From: Verrucomicrobium sp. BvORR034
GTDB lineage: Bacteria; Verrucomicrobiota; Verrucomicrobiia; Verrucomicrobiales; Verrucomicrobiaceae
NCBI RefSeq assembly: GCF_000739635.1
Contig: NZ_BATQ01000120.1
Coordinates: 1 to 58,701 of the forward strand
DNA: 58,701 nt
Direction: 5' to 3'
The position numbers were made by a program, and so were the translations under genes. A model generated the notes under the pieces. It saw nothing but the letters and a program-made list of their open reading frames with translations, searched no databases and was not told the origin of the DNA. Numbering within the stretch: position 1 is the first letter of the stretch; the number at the start of each line of letters is the position of its first letter. Shown piece after piece: positions 18,456-27,093 of the stretch.

Positions 18456-19361
18456 TCACTTCTCTGCCGTCAGCTCCTGTTTGGCGGCTGCCAGTTCCTC
18501 AAGCTTGGCCTTGCCCACATGCGGATAGGCGAGGTCCAACGTGGACAGCGCGTCGATAATGGCGGCAGCCACCACCACCCGGGTGTACCACTTGTTGTCC
18601 GCGGGCACCACATACCAGGGGGCCTCGTCAGTCGCCGTGTTCCGGATGGTGTCTTCATACGCCCTCGCGTAGTCCTTCCAGTGCTTGCGCTCAGCGGCGT
18701 CATTCGCGGAAAACTTCCAGTTCTTTTCCGGCCTCTCGATGCGTTGCAGGAAGCGCTTCTTCTGCTCATCCTTTGAGACGTGCAGGAAGAACTTGCGCAC
18801 GATGATGCCGTTGTTTCCCAAATACCGCTCAAACCCGCGAATGTCCTTGTACCGAGTGTCCCAGATGTCCTTGCCGGCATGCTTCTCCGGCAGCTTCTGT
18901 TTTTTGAGAATCTCCGGGTGCACCCTCACCACAAGGGTCTCCTCATAGTAGCTGCGGTTGAAGATGCCAATCCTGCCCCGCTCCGGCAGGTGCTTCTGGC
19001 ACCGCCAGAGATAGTCATGGTCAAGGTCCTCGGACGAGGGCATCTTGAACGAGGCCACCTGACAGCCCTGCGGATTCACCCCGCTCATGACATGTTTGAT
19101 GGCGCCATCTTTGCCGGCGGCATCCATGGCCTGGAAGATCAGGAGCACTCCCCACCGGTCCTGCGCATAGAGCATGTCCTGCAACTCTGCCAGTGCCGTC
19201 ACCCCGGTTTGGAGCGCCTCCTTGGCCTCCGGCTTGTTTTCCGCCGTGAGACGCCCCGTGTCACCCGGGTCGATGTCGTCCAGACGGAACTTGCCCCCGT
19301 CAGAGATGCAATAGGGCTGGGAAAGCTTGCGGGCGCGCTTGATGACTTCCTTGAGTTTCAT
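18456..19361 (-). CDS. ppk2: Polyphosphate kinase 2 family protein
   Basis: 301 residues from ATG 19361, whose product starts MKLKEVIKRARKLSQPY; an in-frame ATG at 19397 would add 12 atypical residues. PPK2 enzymes transfer phosphate between polyphosphate and nucleotides. Visible motifs are the Walker A-like QAMDAAGKDGAIKHVMSGVN, the Walker B-like region IGIFNRSYYEETLVVRVHPE, and the lid/adenosine region PWYVVPADNKWYTRVVVAAA. Length and single domain match class I or III PPK2, which favour NDP or AMP/ADP phosphorylation. It lies in the exporter-PPK2-SulP run, which suggests stress physiology. Confidence 0.93.
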   Translation of the reverse strand: MKLKEVIKRARKLSQPYCISDGGKFRLDDIDPGDTGRLTAENKPEAKEALQTGVTALAELQDMLYAQDRWGVLLIFQAMDAAGKDGAIKHVMSGVNPQGCQVASFKMPSSEDLDHDYLWRCQKHLPERGRIGIFNRSYYEETLVVRVHPEILKKQKLPEKHAGKDIWDTRYKDIRGFERYLGNNGIIVRKFFLHVSKDEQKKRFLQRIERPEKNWKFSANDAAERKHWKDYARAYEDTIRNTATDEAPWYVVPADNKWYTRVVVAAAIIDALSTLDLAYPHVGKAKLEELAAAKQELTAEK

Positions 19362-19469
19362 GGCTGGCAGGTTGGGTTGGGCAGTGCAAGGGGTCACCGG
19401 TCCGCGGCAAGGGAACTTGCAGCCAGCCCCGGCAGACTCCCCGGGAAGGGGGAAAATTCCTGTTGACTC

Positions 19470-19700
19470 CTAGTACGCCAGGCCCCTGCGCCCGCGGGCC
19501 TTGTCGTTCACGTTCTCCCGGCGGTCATAACGGTTCTCAAGGTGATCGCCCGGCCCGTCGTAGTGGCGCCGGTCATAGCGGTCTTCACGGCGGTCGTAGC
19601 GGTCCTCCACCCGGTCCACCGTGCCCACACACCCTGTCAGCCCGGCGAGCAGCACTCCGGCGGAAGCAGCCATCAGTATCTTGCTTTGCAGTGTTTTCAT
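19470..19700 (-). CDS. Small lipoprotein with RYDRRE repeats
   Basis: 76 residues. The signal ends in a lipobox (VLLAGLTGC), so Cys24 is probably lipidated. The mature part is short, charged and repetitive: VEDRYDRREDRYDRR, then LENRYDRREN. The alternating Asp/Arg pattern suggests an extended or electrostatic surface peptide. No family recognised. It follows the outer-membrane factor gene by 34 bases and precedes PPK2 by about 108, so it may be an accessory of the exporter. Confidence 0.75.
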   Translation of the reverse strand: MKTLQSKILMAASAGVLLAGLTGCVGTVDRVEDRYDRREDRYDRRHYDGPGDHLENRYDRRENVNDKARGRRGLAY

Positions 19701-19734
19701 AGATTGGGTCGGTTAAAGGGTGCGGGTCATCCGG

Positions 19735-21225
19735 CTACTTCTGGGTCGAGGTGGTGAACCCGCCGCCCAGCGCCAGATGCAGGTTCGCCCGCTCACGCAA
19801 CCGCGAGGCGCGGATCTTGGTAAGCTCGATCTTGGCCGCGAGATTCTCCCCCACCAGCCTGAGGATGGTGAACATGTCTGCATGCCCCTGATCCACCTGC
19901 TCCCTGCCGAGCTTCACGGCCGTGCCGCTGTTGCTCACCATTTCGCTCAAGGCCCCTTCACGGCGCCTCAGGTGGTACTCACTGGCCAGGGCATCCTCCA
20001 CTTCGGCAAAGGCGCGCAAGGCTGCGGAGGTGTAGTCTGAGGCAGCGGCCCGCTGTTCATGAGTGCGAAGGTCTTGGGCCGCCTTCAACTCCCCACCCAG
20101 AAAGATGGGCTGCACCACACCGGTGGCGAGGCTCCAGTTGATAGAGTCCAGCACCCCTACCCCGTCCAGATCTGCTGTGCCCGCCCCGCCCATGGCACTG
20201 ATGGCAAAGCGCGGCAGCCTCGCGGCTTTGGCTTCATTCACCCGATGGAAGGCTGCGGCAAAGTGGCGCTCTGCCGCGATGAGGTCGGGCCGCCTCTCCA
20301 GCAGTTCCATGGGCATGCCTGCTGGCACGGGGCGGAGGCCGGAGGGAAAGCTGGTGCGGATGGAGGCCTTCCCCGCGGGATAGTGGCTGGTGACCACCTC
20401 GATGGCCCGCACGGCGTGATCATGCGCAGCCTCTGCTGCATACAAGGTGTCTCGCGCAGCGGCGGTGCGGGAGTTGACCTGGGCCAGCTCAAAGTCGCTG
20501 GAGAAGCCCTGCTCCTTGCGCTTGTCCGTAAGCTTGCCGTAGTCCTGGTAGAGGCCCAGTGTCTCCCTCGCATTGGCAGCCTGCTGGGAGGCCTCTATCG
20601 CGGAGAAGTATGCCTTGGCCACCTGGGCGGCGAGCGACTGCCGCGCATACTCATAGGTCGCCTCCAGCGCCGCACTGTCTGACTTGGCCGCCGCCTTCCG
20701 GGAGCGAACCCGCCCCCAGACATCCGCCTCCCACGCAGCGCCGATGCCGAGACCGTACACCCACCGCTGGGACGAGGAGTCAACCGTGCGGGTGTCCGGG
20801 CTGCCGCCGCTCAGATTGATGCCAAAGGAACCCAGCTCAGCGGGGTCAATCCCCACCCCCAGATCACCGGAAAGCTCACTGCCCTGGCGCTCGCCCAGCC
20901 CTTTGAGCCCCACCTGGGGATACAGAGATGAGGCTGCGATGCGCACCGCCGCACGCGAGGCATCCACGCGGGCTGCCGCGGCCTTCAGATCCGGATTCCG
21001 CAGGATGGCCTCCTCCACCAGCCGGGTGAGAGAGGGATCATTGAAACTACGGATCCAGTCCGGGGCCACCCGCCCCCTCGTGTGGGGCGAGGCCCACTTC
21101 TCATTTACCTGGGAACGGGCGTAGTCCGTCATGATGTCACCACCCGCGGGCGGTTCCTTGATCGCGCAGCCTGCCAGCAGCAGGCCTGTGACCAACGAAA
21201 GTGATGCCGTAGTCTTGGAGTGCAT
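19735..21225 (-). CDS. NodT/TolC-family outer-membrane efflux lipoprotein
   Basis: 496 residues with lipobox LVTGLLLAGC (Cys near 20). Two OEP repeats follow: ILRNPDLKAAAARVDASRAA near residue 80-100 and LLERRPDLIAAERHFAAAFH near 315-335, both standard TolC/NodT family blocks. It forms the outer-membrane channel of a tripartite exporter. Its start is 27 bases from the HlyD-type gene stop, so adaptor and channel are co-translated. No RND, MFS or ABC pump is encoded nearby; the DUF3302-like protein upstream is the only inner-membrane partner, as in AaeA/YiaV-type systems. Confidence 0.93.
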   Translation of the reverse strand: MHSKTTASLSLVTGLLLAGCAIKEPPAGGDIMTDYARSQVNEKWASPHTRGRVAPDWIRSFNDPSLTRLVEEAILRNPDLKAAAARVDASRAAVRIAASSLYPQVGLKGLGERQGSELSGDLGVGIDPAELGSFGINLSGGSPDTRTVDSSSQRWVYGLGIGAAWEADVWGRVRSRKAAAKSDSAALEATYEYARQSLAAQVAKAYFSAIEASQQAANARETLGLYQDYGKLTDKRKEQGFSSDFELAQVNSRTAAARDTLYAAEAAHDHAVRAIEVVTSHYPAGKASIRTSFPSGLRPVPAGMPMELLERRPDLIAAERHFAAAFHRVNEAKAARLPRFAISAMGGAGTADLDGVGVLDSINWSLATGVVQPIFLGGELKAAQDLRTHEQRAAASDYTSAALRAFAEVEDALASEYHLRRREGALSEMVSNSGTAVKLGREQVDQGHADMFTILRLVGENLAAKIELTKIRASRLRERANLHLALGGGFTTSTQK

Positions 21226-21252
21226 GGCGAAGCAGGGAGGGACAGCGCAGTC

Positions 21253-22437
21253 TCAGTGAAGCTTGAAAACGAACCAGTCGACCTTCGTGGACACACGGAC
21301 GAAGACCTTTCGAATGATGTGGAGAAACTTGCCCTTCTCCGTATAGATGGCACCGCCGCCGCGGGCACCTGCAGCGAGAAAGAGGTCCTTGTCCCGCGGC
21401 TCTACCAGCAGCCGCACGGCGATGCGCTGGTCCGGCATTTCATGGGGCAGAGTGTTGGGCAGATTCCCGCTGATGGGCATCTGCCCCTGGGCTGTGGCCC
21501 AGAGGATGGAGTCCACCTTGCACTTGATGATGCGGTCCGGATAAGTCTTCAGGAAGATCTCGGCCTCGTTCCCCTCCTCCACATAGCGCAGCTCATTCTG
21601 GCTGTAGAAGGCCAGCACCCAGGGATCGTCCTCCTCTATAAAACTCATCACCGGTGAGAGGGGCAGCTGCACGGCCCGCACTCCGGGACGGAGCGCGAGG
21701 TTTGCCACCCTGCCATTCGCAGGTGCGAGGAAAGTGGTTCCTTCCAGATCATACTTGGCCGACACCAGATCCGCCTCCGCTTTGGCGATCTGCGCCTTGG
21801 CCTGGGCCACCTCGTCGATCTCCCCGGCCTCGGTGCGAGCATCAATCTTCTGCTTGATCTTGGACTCCATGGCCTTGGCCCCGGCAATCTGGCTCGTCAG
21901 CTGCGCCACATCCGACTCGGACTGCTCCTGCTCCGCCCTACGGCCGGCACCTGAGGTGGCCAGTTGGGTGAACTGGGACACGCGCTTCTTCGCCAGCTCA
22001 AGTTTCACGTTGAGCGCCTCTGTACTGGCTTGGGCGTTCTTCAACTCATCATCCAGCCCGCGTTGGTAGGCCTGCGCCGTCACCAGGCCGACTTTGAGTT
22101 CAGCCAGCTTGGCCTCCGCCGCATTCACCGCCTCCTGGAATGGCACCGGATCGATCTTGAAAAGCACATCGCCCTTCTTGATCGGCCGGTTGGGCTCAAT
22201 AGGCACATCCGTGACCTGACCGGACACCCGCGGCACCACAGGGATCACATAGTTCATGGCCCGCACATCATGCGACGATGGCGCGACGATGTTCATGAAC
22301 AGAATGATCACTGTGAGCGCGAAGATGGGCAGAGTGACCACGATCACCTGACTCACAATGTTCCAGGGCAGCAGCTTGAACTTGAAGAAGATCAGCCAGA
22401 CGATGATCGAGTAGATGATGAGAAGGATAAGCTCCAT
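21253..22437 (-). CDS. HlyD-family membrane fusion protein (YiaV/AaeA-like)
   Basis: 394 residues. Starts with two hydrophobic segments (LILLIIYSIIVWLIFFKF; IFALTVIILFMNIVAPS), then the biotinyl-lipoyl half VIPVVPRVSGQVTDVPIEPN with KKGDVLFKIDPVPFQ. A coiled-coil hairpin spans about residues 95-205 and the second lipoyl half is FLAPANGRVANLALRPG. This bridges the inner-membrane partner and the NodT channel. Its ATG shares one base with the stop of the upstream DUF3302-like gene (TGATG), indicating translational coupling. A paralogue with the same partner type is at 44589. Confidence 0.92.
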   Translation of the reverse strand: MELILLIIYSIIVWLIFFKFKLLPWNIVSQVIVVTLPIFALTVIILFMNIVAPSSHDVRAMNYVIPVVPRVSGQVTDVPIEPNRPIKKGDVLFKIDPVPFQEAVNAAEAKLAELKVGLVTAQAYQRGLDDELKNAQASTEALNVKLELAKKRVSQFTQLATSGAGRRAEQEQSESDVAQLTSQIAGAKAMESKIKQKIDARTEAGEIDEVAQAKAQIAKAEADLVSAKYDLEGTTFLAPANGRVANLALRPGVRAVQLPLSPVMSFIEEDDPWVLAFYSQNELRYVEEGNEAEIFLKTYPDRIIKCKVDSILWATAQGQMPISGNLPNTLPHEMPDQRIAVRLLVEPRDKDLFLAAGARGGGAIYTEKGKFLHIIRKVFVRVSTKVDWFVFKLH

Positions 22438-22853
22438 CAGACAGTCCCTCCTTTTTCAGTTTCCGACTTCTTCCCGTGGCCATGCCCGATGGTCTCGTCC
22501 ACATCCGTGCCGTACGCCGCCTTGTAGAGGACAGGTTTCATGTACGCCCACAGCCAGGCCAGCGGCCAGAGCAGCCCGCCAAACACGAGGGAAAGCAGGC
22601 ACAGGCACTGGATGGCAGCGGTCTGAGGATGCTTCTTCTTCTCCGCAATCTTCTCCGGAAGAATGTGCACCAGCCAGAACACCACGATGCCGATGATGGG
22701 GGCGAGGATGATGGCCACCCAGGAGATGACATTCGCCACAGCATCCAGCGTCTCGCCGTGGAACAAGGAGGCATGAGCCTGCGCAGGCAAGGCCATCAAG
22801 AGCAGGAGAACCGACATCGCCGCTCGGGGATGTCGGTCATGATGAAGCTTCAT
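22437..22853 (-). CDS. DUF3302-like small inner-membrane protein (YiaW-like)
   Basis: 138 residues from ATG 22853, which opens the signal-like MKLHHDRHPRAAMSVLLLLM; the longer frame to 23093 is Arg/Pro-rich and rejected. Two membrane segments (VISWVAIILAPIIGIVVFWL; LLSLVFGGLLWPLAWLWAYM) surround a conserved loop PEKIAEKKKHPQTAAIQCLC. The loop and the WP motif align with YiaW-type DUF3302 protein at 44236 (YEQAKKRNHPQAEAIHVACW). Unlike that protein it carries a cleavable-looking N-terminus. Function of the family is unknown; it is consistently encoded beside HlyD-type adaptors, which is also the case here. Confidence 0.75.
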   Translation of the reverse strand: MKLHHDRHPRAAMSVLLLLMALPAQAHASLFHGETLDAVANVISWVAIILAPIIGIVVFWLVHILPEKIAEKKKHPQTAAIQCLCLLSLVFGGLLWPLAWLWAYMKPVLYKAAYGTDVDETIGHGHGKKSETEKGGTV

Positions 22854-22902
22854 GGTGGGGAGTCGGGGTTGGGTTGAGCTGTCCAAAAGGAAGTCCACCA
22901 TG

Positions 22903-23877
22903 CTAGGCGGATCCGGCTTTCTGCTTCGCGATCGCGGCCTTCGTGGCATTGATGTTGGCGAGTTCGATGACAAACTCGGAATACCCCTGGAAAAGGGCGG
23001 TGAAGTCGCGCCGCAGTGTGACCACGGCTGCACGCAGGGCATCATCCATGCTCTTGGCATCCTTCGCCCCCACAGACAGGGTCGCTGTCTCATAGCCGGA
23101 GGCCACCTCCAGCTGCTGGGCCTTCCGTGTCTTCACCAGCTCATCACAGCGCACCAGTTCCGTCATCAGCGTATTGCGGTCAGCTTCGGAGCCGGAGGCG
23201 GCGATGCGGTCTGAGATGGTGCGCTTTTGCCGCTCGATGGAGTCAATGCTGCGCTGCAGCCCTTTGCTCACCTTTTCCCGCTGCGAGTTGGTGTGCGAGC
23301 TGAGCCGCCGGTTCTGCTTGTAGTCCTCGTTCTCCGCGTAGGTGGGGCCGTTCCAGCTGTCTCCGGTGACCTTGTAGCGCTCATATTCTTTGGGCGTGGG
23401 CAGGGACGCGGTGAGGCTCATGACCTGCTGCACCCGCTTCTCGATGCGGGCGTCGAACTTGGCGATGGCCTGCTGCTTCTGCTCCGGTGTGAGGTTCACC
23501 GTGGGGCGGCGCAGCTCCTCTTGCAGTCGGGCACGGCGCTGCTGGTAGTAGGTGATGTTCTTCCCCAGCGCATCGATGGTCTCCACCTTGATCCTCGTCA
23601 TCTTGGATTTGGTGTCATTGGAGTCCCCCACCTTGCGCAACGTTTCCACGATATGATCCACCGTGTTTTCGATGCGGGAGTCGGAGGCCTTCAGCTCCCC
23701 TCTGAGAAGGGCGGCGCGGTCTTCTCGTGCCTTGAGCTGTGTCTCCAGGGCCGTCGGTTCTTTTCCCATCACTGGTGCCGGCACCGCCAGGGCCGCCCAT
23801 CCCGCCACCGTGGCCGCTATGAGCAACATCGTGCCGGAACTGTGCGCCGGCGTGCAGAGGATTCGTACTTTTTTCAT
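22903..23877 (-). CDS. Exported coiled-coil protein, unknown function
   Basis: 324 residues from ATG 23877 ([15 protein letters not shown]), giving a signal peptide ending near PAPVMGKE; the in-frame ATG at 23931 gives a poorer N-terminus. The mature part is almost entirely helical and charged, with heptad-like stretches ([40 protein letters not shown]). No catalytic motif or family recognised. It is the first gene of the run coiled-coil, DUF3302-like, HlyD, OMF, lipoprotein, and a shared palindrome lies 70 bases before its start. A periplasmic partner of the exporter or an envelope scaffold is possible. Confidence 0.75.
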
Positions 23878-23946
23878 AGCCGTCGTGTGCTGAAAATTGC
23901 GATCTGAAATGCCTGCCTCATGCTCAGTCATTCACGCGGGCAATGC

Positions 23947-23965
23947 TATCGGCCTTTGGTCCTAC
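23947..23965 (-). promoter_or_regulatory. Palindromic operator candidate, site 2
   Basis: Read toward the coiled-coil/exporter operon: GTAGGACCAAAGGCCGATA, then GC. It differs from the strongest site (25356) at four of 19 positions. It lies 70 bases before the chosen start of the coiled-coil gene, in the 98-base gap after the porin gene. GAAT some 11 bases further could be part of a -10 region. Confidence 0.5.
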
Positions 23966-23975
23966 AAGATCCCGG

Positions 23976-25319
23976 TCAGAAGGTGTAAGTGTAGTTACAG
24001 ATGACGCGGAGATCCGTGAGATCGTCCCCCGTGCCGCCACGCTCATCCACCACGGCATAGCGCAGGCGCAGAGACAGCCCCTTCAACACCCCCTTGGGAG
24101 CGGTCCACTGGAGGTTCAAGTCGTACTCATCTCTCGCGTAGAGTCCCGCAGGATCAGGGTCCAACCCATGAACCCACAGTGCATAGGCACTCAATCCTTT
24201 GACCCAGGGGATGTCATATGCAGCCCTCAACATCAAGGCGTCCTCACCATCGCGATTATAGTCCTCCACCTGCACGGCGGTGTAACCCGGATAACCACTC
24301 CAGGGGGATTGAATGGCACCATCCCCAAAAATGTTGGTGTAGGCCGCAGTGAACAACGCTCCGCCCACGGGAAGCTCGGCCTTGATGCCAAACTGCTGAC
24401 TGGAGTCACCGTCCTCCAGCAAGAGATCATCCCCCACACTGCGCTGGTCGATGAACTGCACGGCGAACCTGGGTTTCAGCTTCTCGCTGATGGCCACCTC
24501 CAGCTTGGCCTCGGCATAGCCGATGTTGATGACATCGGGGCAGTAGTAGTCAATGGCCCCCACGGAGAAGTCCCCCTTCTTGTAGAGAGCCCCCGCGGTG
24601 TAAACGCCACGGTCCGCATCCGCGCCAGCATCCCTGCCCATGGAGACAAAGTCATCGGAATTGCGGTCTTTGATCGCATCCACATATCCCAGTCCGTACT
24701 TGAGCGTGGCCCCTTCACTCCCCAGATCTGTCGTACCTTGCAGGGTGATCGCCTCAAAGGTGTTGGGCGTCATCCGCGAATCGTTCCGGTTGATGAACGG
24801 GGTGTCGTACTCCTTGCGACCCACGTACAAATGGAACTTCTCCACGAGGCGAAGGTCTACATAGGCCTCCCCCAACACGGTATATCCCTCCTGCCCGGAC
24901 GCCAGAATGAGCGAGCCGTCCCGGTCATCATCCCCCGACAGATGCTGGGAGGTGTAAGCGGTCACACCGAAGGACACGTGATCGAGGAAGTACCCTGTCT
25001 TCACCCCTGCCCAGCCCCCGGTCGCCAGGGCTTCGCTGATGGAGCCATCGTACTTCTCCCGGTAGAAATAGTAGGTGCGGGAGTGCAGCTTGAACTCGGT
25101 GTCTTCCAGGGCCCCCTTCCGCTTCTGCAGACGCCATTCGCGTCCCCTCCAGTCAAAGGATTCATCAAGAGGAGTCTGGCCCTGCTCCGTGGAGGACGCG
25201 GCCGCTCCTTCATCTTCAACAGGCTGTTGACCCGACACTGTGGAAGCAGTGCCAACGCTCAAGGCAAGCATTCCACCTGCCACCACCATCTCAAGCCGGA
25301 AGCAATGCAAGGTTCTCAT
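23976..25319 (-). CDS. OprD-like outer-membrane porin
   Basis: 447 residues from ATG 25319 (MRTLHCFRLEMVVAGGMLAL), which gives a signal peptide ending near TVSGQ. The mature protein has alternating beta strands, e.g. FKLHSRTYYFYREKY near the N-terminus, FHLYVGRKEYDTPFINRNDS mid-protein and LSLRLRYAVVD near the end, and finishes in YTYTF with a terminal aromatic as in outer-membrane barrels. The RTYYF and GRKEYDTPFIN features fit the OprD family of substrate-specific porins. It is divergent from the FixJ-type regulator, with a strong copy of the shared palindrome 36 bases before its start, so it is a probable direct target. Confidence 0.82.
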   Translation of the reverse strand: MRTLHCFRLEMVVAGGMLALSVGTASTVSGQQPVEDEGAAASSTEQGQTPLDESFDWRGREWRLQKRKGALEDTEFKLHSRTYYFYREKYDGSISEALATGGWAGVKTGYFLDHVSFGVTAYTSQHLSGDDDRDGSLILASGQEGYTVLGEAYVDLRLVEKFHLYVGRKEYDTPFINRNDSRMTPNTFEAITLQGTTDLGSEGATLKYGLGYVDAIKDRNSDDFVSMGRDAGADADRGVYTAGALYKKGDFSVGAIDYYCPDVINIGYAEAKLEVAISEKLKPRFAVQFIDQRSVGDDLLLEDGDSSQQFGIKAELPVGGALFTAAYTNIFGDGAIQSPWSGYPGYTAVQVEDYNRDGEDALMLRAAYDIPWVKGLSAYALWVHGLDPDPAGLYARDEYDLNLQWTAPKGVLKGLSLRLRYAVVDERGGTGDDLTDLRVICNYTYTF

Positions 25320-25355
25320 CAAGGTCGAAGCATGCCCACTCCGGTCCCACAAAGC

Positions 25356-25374
25356 CATCGGACCTTGGTCCTAT
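25356..25374 (-). promoter_or_regulatory. Palindromic operator candidate, site 3
   Basis: Read toward the porin gene: ATAGGACCAAGGTCCGATG, then GC. It has a perfect GGACC-NN-GGTCC core and differs from site 1 mainly in the flanks. It lies in the porin/FixJ divergent region, 36 bases before the porin start and about 100 before the regulator start, so it may serve both directions. Confidence 0.65.
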
Positions 25375-25446
25375 TCCACCCACTGCTTTGCATTAGCATG
25401 CAAACAACCTGAGATTCCGTTTCCCTGTAGAAACTAGAAATCATCT

Positions 25447-25473
25447 TGACACTTAGCTTCGAAATGGAGAAAA
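25447..25473 (+). promoter_or_regulatory. Possible promoter of the FixJ-type gene
   Basis: TTGACA occurs at 25447-25452 in the divergent region, with an A-rich stretch about 17 bases downstream. If this is the promoter, translation probably begins at a later ATG (about 25495 or 25519) rather than 25474. Weak evidence, since no clean TATAAT is present. Confidence 0.3.
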
Positions 25474-26166
25474 ATGGCGGACTTTTCGCAGCTCCGCATG
25501 CAACCGGAACCAAGAGCCATGCCCACATCCTCCGCTCCAGAAGATGGTATGGTGTACGTGGTGGATGACGATGGGCCGGTGAGGAGAAGCATTGAGCGGC
25601 TGATCCGGTCGTGGCGCATCCAGGCCACCAGCTTCCCCTCGGCGGCCACCTATCTTGACTGGGTCCGCCAGACCCCGCCTCCGGCGGCCTGCTGCCTGGT
25701 GCTGGATGTCTGCATGCCCGGTTCCGATGGCTTGGAGCTTCAGCAGACTCTCGCAGACCAAAGCATGCAGATTGTGTTCCTGACCGGGCATGGTGACGTG
25801 CCCACTTGCGCCACAGCGATGAAGGCCGGAGCCGTGGACTTCCTGACCAAACCCGTCGAAGAAGACAGACTCTACGGTGCCGTCACCATTGCGCTGGAAA
25901 AATCCCGTCAGGCCCGTCGGGAGGCCCAGGAGAGCATCTCCGCAAGAAAGCGTCTGCACACGCTGACAACCCGCGAGACGGAGGTCATGCGCTGCGTCAT
26001 TGCAGGCATGCTGAACAAACAGATTGCAGACGTGCTGGGCGCTGCAGAAAAAACCGTCAAGATCCACCGCGGACGCGTCATGGAGAAAATGGGTGTGTAT
26101 TCCGTGGCGGATCTGGTGCGTGCGGCTCAGGCGGCGGGTGTCCGCCCCATGGAAACCGTCCTCTAA
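25474..26166 (+). CDS. FixJ-family response regulator
   Basis: 230 residues in the longest form; the receiver starts at VYVVDDDGPV (about residue 27), so a start at the second or third ATG is plausible. The receiver has DDD for metal, Asp78 in LVLDVCMPG as phospho-acceptor, LTGHG and the Lys in LTKPVEED. A LuxR-type helix-turn-helix follows: LTTRETEVMRCVIAGMLNKQ and KTVKIHRGRVMEKM. It is the only DNA-binding regulator in the first locus, divergent from the porin and next to the single-domain receiver. I infer that it binds the recurring palindrome and is phosphorylated by the kinase at 12994. Part of this gene is duplicated, decayed, near 29665. Confidence 0.95.
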   Translation: MADFSQLRMQPEPRAMPTSSAPEDGMVYVVDDDGPVRRSIERLIRSWRIQATSFPSAATYLDWVRQTPPPAACCLVLDVCMPGSDGLELQQTLADQSMQIVFLTGHGDVPTCATAMKAGAVDFLTKPVEEDRLYGAVTIALEKSRQARREAQESISARKRLHTLTTRETEVMRCVIAGMLNKQIADVLGAAEKTVKIHRGRVMEKMGVYSVADLVRAAQAAGVRPMETVL

Positions 26167-26253
26167 CTGGACGCCCATTGCGTCACCTTGCCACAGGTGA
26201 CAAACCGGGATCACGCAACCGTTGCGCTGCGATTCGGCCCCTCCAACGCGCGT

Positions 26254-26272
26254 GTAAGACCTAGGTCCGATA
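26254..26272 (+). promoter_or_regulatory. Palindromic operator candidate, site 4
   Basis: Read toward the receiver gene: GTAAGACCTAGGTCCGATA, then GG. Core AGACC-TA-GGTCC has one mismatch from perfect symmetry. It ends 44 bases before ATG 26317; AATATT some 18 bases after GGTCCGAT is a fair -10-like element. Confidence 0.6.
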
Positions 26273-26316
26273 GGCTACGGGGAGCGAATATTGGAGTGTA
26301 AAGCTGACCCCAAACC

Positions 26317-26730
26317 ATGTCCCCGCCCCCCATCCATGTTTACATCGTGGACGACGATCCCTCAGTACGGACCGCCTATGCGCGATTGCTGCGGTCAGCC
26401 TTGATCGAAGCTCAAACCTTCAGTTGCGTGGAAGAATTCCTAAATGCGAGGGTTACTGATGCCAATGCCTGCGTCGTCTCAGACATTGTGATGCCCGGCA
26501 CCAGTGGTCTGGAACTACCCAACAAACTGGCCCACTCTGGCCGGAAGTTGCCGATCATCTTTATCACCGCGCATGACTCCAAGGAACTGCGCAACAGGGC
26601 GCAAAGCATCGGTGCGGTGGCGTTGTTCCGCAAACCCGTCGACGGTCAGGCGCTGCTGGATGCCATCGCTTGGGCTGTGAACAGAACCCCAGTGACAGGC
26701 ACCCACCCTACGGAGCCGAACGGCAAATAG
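26317..26730 (+). CDS. Single-domain response regulator (receiver only)
   Basis: 137 residues with all receiver hallmarks: VYIVDDDPSVR, phospho-acceptor Asp56 in SDIVMPG, Thr in FITAHD and Lys in FRKPVD. No output domain; the tail after residue 120 is short and disordered. Such proteins act as phosphate sinks or shuttles for FixL/FixJ-type kinases. Preceded by operator site 4 and followed by no co-directional gene. A near-identical but decayed copy is at 29927-30356. Confidence 0.92.
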   Translation: MSPPPIHVYIVDDDPSVRTAYARLLRSALIEAQTFSCVEEFLNARVTDANACVVSDIVMPGTSGLELPNKLAHSGRKLPIIFITAHDSKELRNRAQSIGAVALFRKPVDGQALLDAIAWAVNRTPVTGTHPTEPNGK

Positions 26731-26794
26731 GAGCAAGAATCCACAAATAGGTGACCCTATGCAGAGCAGGATGGGACCAAGCCTATTCGCACTG

Positions 26795-27093
26795 GTCGCG
26801 CTGCGATCACATTAGCAGCTTGAGGGAAGAGGCTGGAATGACACAGAGAGAAAGTCCTCCAGCAGCATCGGGCAGGCTTAATCTGCCAAGGCTCATTGTC
26901 TAGCATTCCCGCCTTCCCTTTCGGCGACCATCAATCATTGAAGCGTGCGCCTGCTGACCACACAGCCAGCCACCCCTTGTGCCAAGATGGCCACCCAGCA
27001 CACTGATGCAATTGTTCGCATCGCCCAACTTGTGTGCTGTTAGCCCTTTGCTTGGGGCCAACCACGTGTGAATAGAAATGAACAAATAACTCG
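26795..27093. other. Intergenic region after receiver gene
   Basis: About 300 bases between the end of the duplicated segment and the convergent ice-binding autotransporter gene. I see no credible gene and no clear terminator hairpin. Confidence 0.5.

Noticed and set aside
19377-19410. GGTCACCGGTCCGCGG near the PPK2 start as a further operator
   Set aside because: Lacks the two-base spacer and flanking GATRG of the other sites.
22854-23093. N-terminal extension of the DUF3302-like gene
   Set aside because: Arg/Pro/Ser-rich and overlapping the 3' end of the coiled-coil gene. ATG 22853 begins a proper signal peptide.
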